DNA of 17,589 bases from Actinomycetes bacterium (GTDB taxonomy: Bacteria; Actinomycetota; Actinomycetes; Propionibacteriales; Nocardioidaceae), in assembly GCA_023415395.1 (NCBI GenBank), contig JAEZKN010000087.1:1-17589 (forward strand). Reading direction: 5' to 3'. Position numbers and translations under genes: made by a program. Shown one piece after another: positions 12,852 through 17,589 of this stretch (positions are counted from its first letter, which is position 1; every line of letters starts with the position of its first letter). Below the pieces are notes generated by a model that saw nothing but the letters and a program-made list of their open reading frames with translations, had not been told where the DNA came from and searched no databases.

Positions 12852-13925
12852 ATGTCCGGCTTTGAGCTGAGTCCCGAGCTGACCCCGGTGCTGTCCCGCT
12901 TCCTGGCGCAGCGCAGCCCGGTGGAGGTCAGCCGCGAGGGCGGCGCGGCGCGGCCGGCGCTCTGGGGCGCGCTCGTCGAGGAGGTGGGCGTCGCCGGCCT
13001 GCTCGTTCCCGAGGATCGCGGGGGCCAGGGGGCCACGGTGGTCGAGCTGGCGGCTGCCGTCCACGAGACCGCGTGGTGCGGCTGGTCCGGCCCCCTGGTG
13101 GCCACCGCGGGGGTGGCGGTGCACCTCCTCCGTGCTCTCGATCCTCACGACGCGTCCGGCCTGCAGGCCGCCGTCGCCACCGGCGCGATCGTCGTGCCCG
13201 CGCTGCACGAGGACTCCGCCGGGGTCTCGACCGCCACCACCGCGCGACTGCGTGGTGAGGGGGTGACGGGGAGCCGCCTCGTCGTCGACAGCGGCACCCA
13301 CGCCGACTCCTTCCTGGTGGCCGCGGTCGACGACTCCGGGGCCCCGGCGCTGGTGCTCGTCGACGGTGCCGACGCCGAGGCGCGGGTGACCGACGCCGTC
13401 GACCCCGGGCGCGGGCTGGCCTCGGTCGTCCTCGAGGACGCACGGGCCGTCGTCGTCGCCGCGGGCGACCCGGTGCCTGCCGCGATCGCCGACGCCTGGC
13501 GCCTGGGGGCGCTGCTGGTCGCTGCCGACGCGCTCGGCTCGGCGGGCCGCGTCCTCGAGCTCGCACGTGACTACTCGCTCGAGCGGCAGCAGTTCGGCCG
13601 GCCGGTCGCGTCGTTCCAGAGCATCAAGCACAAGCTGGTCGACATGTTCGCCGAGCTCGAGACCGCGCGCAGCATGGTGCGCCACGCCGTCGATGAGGCG
13701 GCGTCGGCCGCACCGGGCTGGCAGGTCGCCGCCTCGGCGGCCAAGGCCCGGGCCTGTGACGCGGCGATGTTCGTCGCACGCGAGGGGGTGCAGGTGCACG
13801 GCGGGATCGGCTTCACCTGGGAGCACGAGGTGTCCCACCACTTCCGGAGGGTGACCACGACGCGCGCGCTCTACGGCACTCCCGCGCACCACCGCGCGCT
13901 GGTGGCGCACGGGCTGGGGTTCTGA
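12852..13925 (+). CDS. Short acyl-CoA dehydrogenase homologue, probably non-catalytic subunit
   Basis: A 357-residue acyl-CoA dehydrogenase homologue, shorter than the usual 380-400. The N-terminal domain (VAGLLVPEDRGGQGATVVE) and C-terminal domain (YSLERQQFGRPVASFQSIKH as QQFGRPVASFQSIKHK, then QVHGGIGFTWEHEV) are clear. The middle beta domain lacks the EPxAGSD flavin/substrate motif. The base Glu is absent at both known sites: WRLGALLVAADALG at the helix-G position and ALYGT instead of YEGT. Such proteins in steroid catabolism (for example FadE28/29-type pairs) form heterotetramers with a catalytic partner. The intact dehydrogenase at 8195-9385 is a candidate. ATG 12852 follows AGGAGGG. It heads the operon with HMG-CoA lyase and MaoC genes. 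Confidence 0.88.
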   Translation: MSGFELSPELTPVLSRFLAQRSPVEVSREGGAARPALWGALVEEVGVAGLLVPEDRGGQGATVVELAAAVHETAWCGWSGPLVATAGVAVHLLRALDPHDASGLQAAVATGAIVVPALHEDSAGVSTATTARLRGEGVTGSRLVVDSGTHADSFLVAAVDDSGAPALVLVDGADAEARVTDAVDPGRGLASVVLEDARAVVVAAGDPVPAAIADAWRLGALLVAADALGSAGRVLELARDYSLERQQFGRPVASFQSIKHKLVDMFAELETARSMVRHAVDEAASAAPGWQVAASAAKARACDAAMFVAREGVQVHGGIGFTWEHEVSHHFRRVTTTRALYGTPAHHRALVAHGLGF

Positions 13926-14836
13926 TGTCCGACGTGCCCCAGCGGGTCGTGCTCCGCGAGGTCGGCCCCCGAGACGGTCTGCAGAACGAGCCGCCCGTGC
14001 CGACGTCCGGCAAGGTCGAGCTCGTCGACGCCCTCGGCCGCACCGGCCTGGCCGAGATCGAGGCGGTCTCGTGGGTCCATCCACGCGCGATCCCCCAGAT
14101 GGCGGACGCAGCCGAGGTCTGGGCGGCGGTCGACCGGCAGCCGGACGTGCGCTACTCCGCGCTGGTGCCCAACCTGGTCGGGGCCCGCCGTGCTCTCGAC
14201 GCGGGCTTCACCGACCTCGAGGCGGTGGTGTCGGCCTCCGACACCCACAACCGGCGCAACCTGAACTGCTCCCCGGAGGAGTCGCTCGACGCCATCGCGG
14301 AGGTGATCGACCTCGCCCACGCGCGCGGCGCGACCTGCCAGGTGATCGTGGCGACCGCCTTCGGCTGCCCGTACGAGGGGGAGGTCGACGAGGCGCGCGT
14401 GGTCGCCCACGCCGTCCGTGCGGTGCGCGACGGAGCGGACAGCATCTGCTTCGGCGACACCACCGGCCTCGGCTCGCCGCCGCGGGTACGCCGGTTGGTC
14501 GGTGCCTTCCGCGAGCGGGCCGCCGACACCCAGCTCGCCCTGCATCTCCACGACACCCGCGGCACCGGCATGGCGAACCTGGTCGCGGGGCTGGAGCTCG
14601 GCGTCGACCGCTTCGACGCCAGCGTCGGCGGGCTCGGGGGGTGCCCCTACGCGCCGGGTGCGAGCGGCAACATCGCGACCGAGGAGGCCGTCTACCTCCT
14701 CCACGAGCACGGCGTCGAGACCGGGGTGGACCTCGACGCGCTGCTCGAGGTCGCCGCGCTCGCCGAGCGGCTGGTCGGCCACGAGCTCGCGTCCCGCCTC
14801 GCCAAGGCCGGCCCCCGCACCCGGCTCGCCGTCTGA
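13925..14836 (+). CDS. Hydroxymethylglutaryl-CoA lyase
   Basis: The 303-residue product matches HMG-CoA lyase, which splits HMG-CoA (or a homologous 3-hydroxy-3-methyl acyl-CoA) into acetyl-CoA and acetoacetate. Motifs are complete: GPRDGLQNE with Arg16-Asp17, LHLHDTRGTG with metal ligands His207 and His209, and the family signature GGLGGCPYAPGASGN with Cys240. DTHNRRNLNCS and TAFGCPYEG also match. The length is normal. Its ATG overlaps the preceding stop (TGATG), so it is co-translated with the short acyl-CoA dehydrogenase. It suits the terminal cleavage of a leucine- or isoprenoid-type branched acyl-CoA. Residues are intact; the substrate might not be HMG-CoA itself. The conventional symbol mvaB is not used because the neighbourhood is not a leucine operon. 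Confidence 0.93.
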   Translation: MSDVPQRVVLREVGPRDGLQNEPPVPTSGKVELVDALGRTGLAEIEAVSWVHPRAIPQMADAAEVWAAVDRQPDVRYSALVPNLVGARRALDAGFTDLEAVVSASDTHNRRNLNCSPEESLDAIAEVIDLAHARGATCQVIVATAFGCPYEGEVDEARVVAHAVRAVRDGADSICFGDTTGLGSPPRVRRLVGAFRERAADTQLALHLHDTRGTGMANLVAGLELGVDRFDASVGGLGGCPYAPGASGNIATEEAVYLLHEHGVETGVDLDALLEVAALAERLVGHELASRLAKAGPRTRLAV

Positions 14837-14863
14837 ACCCCTCCCACCACGAAGGAGACCCCC

Positions 14864-15760
14864 GTGCCCCTCGATCCCGCTGCGCTCGGCCGCACCCTCC
14901 CGGAGTGGACCGCCGAGTGGAGTGACACCGAGTCGCTTCTCTACGCCCTCGCCGTCGGCGCCGGGCAGCAGGACCCGCTCGCCGAGCTCTCCTACACGAC
15001 GGAGAACACCGCCGGCGTCGCGCAGCAGGTCGTCCCGACCTTCGCGGTGGTGCTGGGCTTCGGGCCCGGCATGCCCGACGTCGGCGACTTCGACCCGACG
15101 CGCGCCGTGCACGCCGAGCAGGAGCTCGAGGTCGACGGCCCGATCCCGCCCGCCGGTCGAGCCAGGGTCACCACCACGGTCACCGACCTGTGGGACAAGG
15201 GTCGTGACGCGATCGTGTGGACCGAGACGGTCCTCACCGATGCGGAGACCGGGCGGCGACTCTCGCGAGCGCGGACCGGGGCGTTCCTCGGCGGCGCCGG
15301 CGGGTTCGGCGGTGACCGGGGCAGTGGCCGGGAGTGGTCGCTGCCCGACCGGGCGCCCGACCACGCGGTCGCGTTCACGACCCGTCCCGAGCAGGCCCTG
15401 CTCTACCGCCTCACCGGGGACCGCAACCCGCTCCACGCCGACCCGGCCTTCGCGGCTCGGGGCGGCTTCCCCCGGCCGATCCTCCACGGCATGTGCACCT
15501 ACGGCTACGCGGCCCGACTGCTCGTCGGGCTCCTGGCCGACGGCGACGCGAGTCGCTTCCACACGATGTCCGGACGCTTCACGCGGCCGGTCCTGCCCGG
15601 CGACGAGCTGCGGCTCCAGGTGTGGGCCGACGAGGCCGGCCCGGGGGCGTCGTTCCGGGTCCTCGCCGGGACCGGCGAGCCCGTGCTCGACCGGGGCCGC
15701 GTGAGCGTGCGCAGTGGCGTGGCGCCGTCGGGATCCGAGCCCGCCGAGGGTCTTGCGTGA
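14864..15760 (+). CDS. MaoC-like (R)-specific enoyl-CoA hydratase, double hot-dog
   Basis: A 298-residue two-hot-dog protein resembling hydratase 2 of peroxisomal MFE-2 and mycobacterial MaoC-type enzymes, which add water to a trans-2-enoyl-CoA. The catalytic segment YRLTGDRNPLHADP at 181-194 holds Asp186 and His191. It is followed by FPRPILHGMCTYG, the usual overhanging segment. The N-terminal half lacks these residues, as expected of the substrate-binding hot-dog. The GTG at 14864 has AAGGAG (14852-14857) 6 bases upstream and lies 27 bases after the lyase stop, so it is in the same operon. Together with the dehydrogenases and thiolase it completes a beta-oxidation set, apart from an evident 3-hydroxyacyl-CoA dehydrogenase. 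Confidence 0.92.
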   Translation: MPLDPAALGRTLPEWTAEWSDTESLLYALAVGAGQQDPLAELSYTTENTAGVAQQVVPTFAVVLGFGPGMPDVGDFDPTRAVHAEQELEVDGPIPPAGRARVTTTVTDLWDKGRDAIVWTETVLTDAETGRRLSRARTGAFLGGAGGFGGDRGSGREWSLPDRAPDHAVAFTTRPEQALLYRLTGDRNPLHADPAFAARGGFPRPILHGMCTYGYAARLLVGLLADGDASRFHTMSGRFTRPVLPGDELRLQVWADEAGPGASFRVLAGTGEPVLDRGRVSVRSGVAPSGSEPAEGLA

Positions 15761-15779
15761 CGCTCGCCACTATGTGAAG

Positions 15780-15793
15780 ATCAAGTGCTTGCT
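15780..15793. promoter_or_regulatory. KstR2-like TetR operator 4 (distal livK-like site)
   Basis: ATCAAGTGCTTGCT matches AnCAAGnnCTTGnT at every defined base. It lies 44 bases upstream of the solute-binding protein GTG. Its centre is 22 bases from that of operator 5, about two helical turns. Confidence 0.75.
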
Positions 15794-15820
15794 TTACATC
15801 CACCAAGCGCTTGCTTGAAT
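15793..15820 (+). promoter_or_regulatory. Tentative promoter of the solute-binding protein gene
   Basis: TTTACA (15793-15798, five of six matches to TTGACA) is followed after 16 bases by TTGAAT (15815-15820). The -10 is poor. If used, the promoter would be buried between operators 4 and 5. Confidence 0.3.
15802..15815. promoter_or_regulatory. KstR2-like TetR operator 5 (proximal livK-like site)
   Basis: ACCAAGCGCTTGCT matches AnCAAGnnCTTGnT at every defined base. Its longer form CAAGC-GCTT-GCTTG equals that of operator 3. It is 22 bases upstream of the solute-binding protein start, just before the GAGGAAGG ribosome site. Confidence 0.75.
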
Positions 15821-15836
15821 CGAGGAAGGTCCAGCC

Positions 15837-17006
15837 GTGTCTCGAACCACCACCTCTCGCCGTGCCAAGGCGTTCGTCGCTGCCACGGCGGCGGCGCTCG
15901 TCGCTCTCTCGGGATGTAGTTCTGCCGATGGCGAGGACGGGGACGACTCGTACCTCGTCGGCTTCCCGGCGTTGACGTCGGGCCCCGCTGCCTTCGCCGG
16001 CGTTCCGATCACCCAGGGCGCCGAGCTCGCGGTGAAGGAGATCAACGACTCGGGCTACCTCGGCGAGGGCGCCACGATCGAGCTCGAGATCGACGACATC
16101 AAGGGCGACCCGGCGCAGGCCATCGCCCTCTACAAGCAGTACGCCGCCGACGGCGCCGCCGGCGTCCTGTGCTGCGGCCTCTCGTCCGAGGCGGGCGCCC
16201 TGGCCCCCGTCATCGACCAGACCGAGGTCCCCGCGATCGTGACGTCGGCGATCCTCGCCGACCTGGCGAACCCGCCCTACGTCTACCGTCCCGTGATCCT
16301 GCCGTCGGAGTCGGGCGGCATGTACGACCAGTTCGTCGACGCCGTCGTCCCGGCCGAGGGCATCGAGAGCGTCGTCATGGTCGTGACCGCCGACAACGAC
16401 GGCATGGTCGGCGACGCCGAGGTGTGGCGCGCCGCGCTCGAGCGCAACGGCGTCGAGGTGGTCAAGACCATCGACACGGCCTCGACCGACACCAACTACA
16501 CCCAGGCAGCGACCGAGATCGCGTCGCTCGACCCTGATGCCGTCGTCGAGAGCATGCTCGGCACCCCGGCGGCGCTGATGGCGCGTGCCCTGCGTGAGCG
16601 CGGCTACGACAAGCGCATCCTGACCAGCTACGGCGTCGACTCCAAGGAGCTCTTCAAGAGCTCCGGTGGTGGTCTGGCGGGCGCGCTGTTCGCGGTGCCG
16701 TTCCAGGCCGGCTTCACCGACAACGAGATGGCGAAGAAGTTCACCGAGGCCTACGAGGCCGAGTACGACGCCGAGCCCGACATGTACGGCGCTCAGGGCT
16801 ACACCGCCATGTGGCTGATGGCGATGGCCATCAAGGAGGCCGGCTCGAACGACCCGAAGAAGGTCGCCGAGGCACTCGAGGGCATCACCGAGCAGGACTC
16901 GGTCTACGGCCCGCTGACCTACGAGGGCGGGCAGGCCACCCTCGAGGCGCCGGGCAGCTACCTGGAGTGGACCGAGGCCGGCGAGCTCGCCGAGTGGAAG
17001 AGCTGA
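15837..17006 (+). CDS. ABC transporter substrate-binding lipoprotein (LivJ/LivK-like)
   Basis: The 389-residue product is a type I periplasmic-binding-fold protein of the branched-chain amino acid (HAAT) group, which also captures aromatic acids, amides and other small carboxylates for ABC import. It has a lipoprotein signal: basic start with SRRAKAF, hydrophobic VAATAAALVAL, lipobox LSGC with Cys27, then an acidic linker. The family features GFPALTSGPAAFAGVPITQGAE (read as LTSGPAAFAGVPITQGAELA) and VKEINDSGYLGEGATIEL are clear, as is a C-terminal hinge pattern. The GTG at 15837 has GAGGAAGG (15822-15829) 7 bases upstream. Two TetR operators precede it, so uptake seems co-regulated with catabolism. 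No permease or ATPase genes are in the window; they may lie downstream. The ligand is unknown. Confidence 0.93.
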   Translation: MSRTTTSRRAKAFVAATAAALVALSGCSSADGEDGDDSYLVGFPALTSGPAAFAGVPITQGAELAVKEINDSGYLGEGATIELEIDDIKGDPAQAIALYKQYAADGAAGVLCCGLSSEAGALAPVIDQTEVPAIVTSAILADLANPPYVYRPVILPSESGGMYDQFVDAVVPAEGIESVVMVVTADNDGMVGDAEVWRAALERNGVEVVKTIDTASTDTNYTQAATEIASLDPDAVVESMLGTPAALMARALRERGYDKRILTSYGVDSKELFKSSGGGLAGALFAVPFQAGFTDNEMAKKFTEAYEAEYDAEPDMYGAQGYTAMWLMAMAIKEAGSNDPKKVAEALEGITEQDSVYGPLTYEGGQATLEAPGSYLEWTEAGELAEWKS

Positions 17007-17054
17007 CCGGCTCCGACCGCTGAACCGTCACACCGACACCCGGAAGGACGCTCG

Positions 17055-17589
17055 ATGGAGCTCGGACTCGCCAGCAACCTCCGCCCTCAGCGCGGGGAGC
17101 GCCTCGCCGACCGGGTCGCGGAGGCGGCACGGACGGCCGAGGCCGCCGGCCTGGTGTCGTGGTGGGCCTTCGGCGAGCGGGAGGTCGCGACCTCCCGCTC
17201 GCTGGACCCCACCCTCGGCCTGCAGGTCGTCGCCCGCGCGACGGCGATGCTGCGCCTGGGCTACTCCGGCGAGCTGTCCGCCGTGCAGCCCGCCGCCGTC
17301 CGGGCCAAGCAGATCGCCAGCCTGGACTGGTTCAGCGGCGGCCGGCTCGAGGTCGGTCTCGACCTGGGCGCTCCGCCGGCCGACCTGGTGGACCCCGTCC
17401 ACGCCGACGGCGACCACCTCGACCGGGCGCTGGACCGGCTGGCCGCCATGCGCGCCCTGTGGACCAGCACCCGGGCCGCCCATGACGGCCCCTACGTCGC
17501 CTTCCGCGGCGCGAGCGCCCTGCCCAAGCCGACGGGCGCGCGGGTGCCGACGCTGCATGTGCGCGCGGTCGACGCACCCACGCTCGAGC
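17055..17589 (+). CDS. LLM-class flavin/F420-dependent oxidoreductase, N-terminal part
   Basis: The gene runs off the right edge; 178 codons are visible. Luciferase-like family features are an N-terminal MELGLASNLRPQRGERLADR, a repeated AEAARTAEAAGLVSWWAFGE helix-strand unit (the enzyme's search-like barrel element), and KQIASLDWFSGGRLEVGLDLG, matching the usual AxLDxLSGGRxxxGxGxG. LDRLAAMRALWTS and GPYVAFRGASALPKP follow the typical order. The ATG at 17055 has GGAAGGA (17042-17048) 6 bases upstream. The gap after the solute-binding gene is 48 bases without a visible terminator or operator, so the two are probably co-transcribed. The reaction is unknown. It differs from the LLM protein at 7173-8198 in sequence. 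Confidence 0.82.
   Translation, partial: MELGLASNLRPQRGERLADRVAEAARTAEAAGLVSWWAFGEREVATSRSLDPTLGLQVVARATAMLRLGYSGELSAVQPAAVRAKQIASLDWFSGGRLEVGLDLGAPPADLVDPVHADGDHLDRALDRLAAMRALWTSTRAAHDGPYVAFRGASALPKPTGARVPTLHVRAVDAPTLE

Noticed and set aside
12790..12870. Short 26-codon frame with a GGAGGAG ribosome-site-like sequence before the second acyl-CoA dehydrogenase
   Set aside because: It spans the TetR operator and overlaps the next gene's start; its composition is unlike its neighbours and nothing supports translation.

Overview
High-GC actinobacterial chromosome segment. The very high G+C, strong G/C third-position bias, frequent GTG starts, ATGA/TGATG overlaps and F420/luciferase-type genes fit Nocardioidaceae, most likely a Nocardioides-like organism; this is an inference, because there is no rRNA or marker gene here. 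The window holds catabolic genes under two local transcription factors. I see no tRNA, rRNA, CRISPR array, insertion sequence or convincing terminator, and no gene-free stretch over 300 bases; the longest intergenic gaps are about 90-155 bases and carry promoters and operators.

Left block (1-5783), an apparent IclR regulon. A leftward operon encodes a CaiB/BaiF CoA-transferase, a citrate-synthase/citryl-CoA-lyase-like protein (broken by a frameshift near 500) and the start of a probable zinc-binding dehydrogenase that leaves the window. Divergent from it is a TRZ/ATZ-type amidohydrolase, then a convergent IclR-family regulator, then a LigB-LigA type extradiol dioxygenase pair. A palindrome CGGACA-N2-TGTCCG lies at both divergent promoters, and a degenerate copy lies before ligB. 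The block reads as hydrolysis or deamination of a ring compound, extradiol ring opening, CoA activation and retro-Claisen cleavage.

Right block (5866-17589), an apparent KstR2-like TetR regulon. Five copies of a palindrome matching AnCAAGnnCTTGnT (the motif I recall for the mycobacterial cholesterol repressor KstR2) lie before an SDR, between a leftward acyl-CoA dehydrogenase/LLM oxidoreductase/SnoaL operon and a rightward HMG-CoA-synthase-like-DUF35 fusion/thiolase pair, before a second acyl-CoA dehydrogenase/HMG-CoA lyase/MaoC hydratase operon, and twice before a solute-binding lipoprotein followed by another LLM oxidoreductase. The TetR regulator encoded in the middle resembles KstR2. The genes provide dehydrogenation, hydration, thiolysis and HMG-CoA-lyase-type cleavage, as expected for beta-oxidation of a branched, isoprenoid or alicyclic acyl-CoA; no acyl-CoA ligase is present, so the substrate is unknown.

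The most unusual feature is that three proteins of the right block appear to lack their family's catalytic residues: the SDR (no YxxxK), the HMG-CoA-synthase-like domain (no acylation Cys) and the shorter acyl-CoA dehydrogenase (no base Glu at either known position). Each sits in a locus that also encodes a partner with intact residues, or has an intact fold, which suggests heteromeric or scaffold roles.
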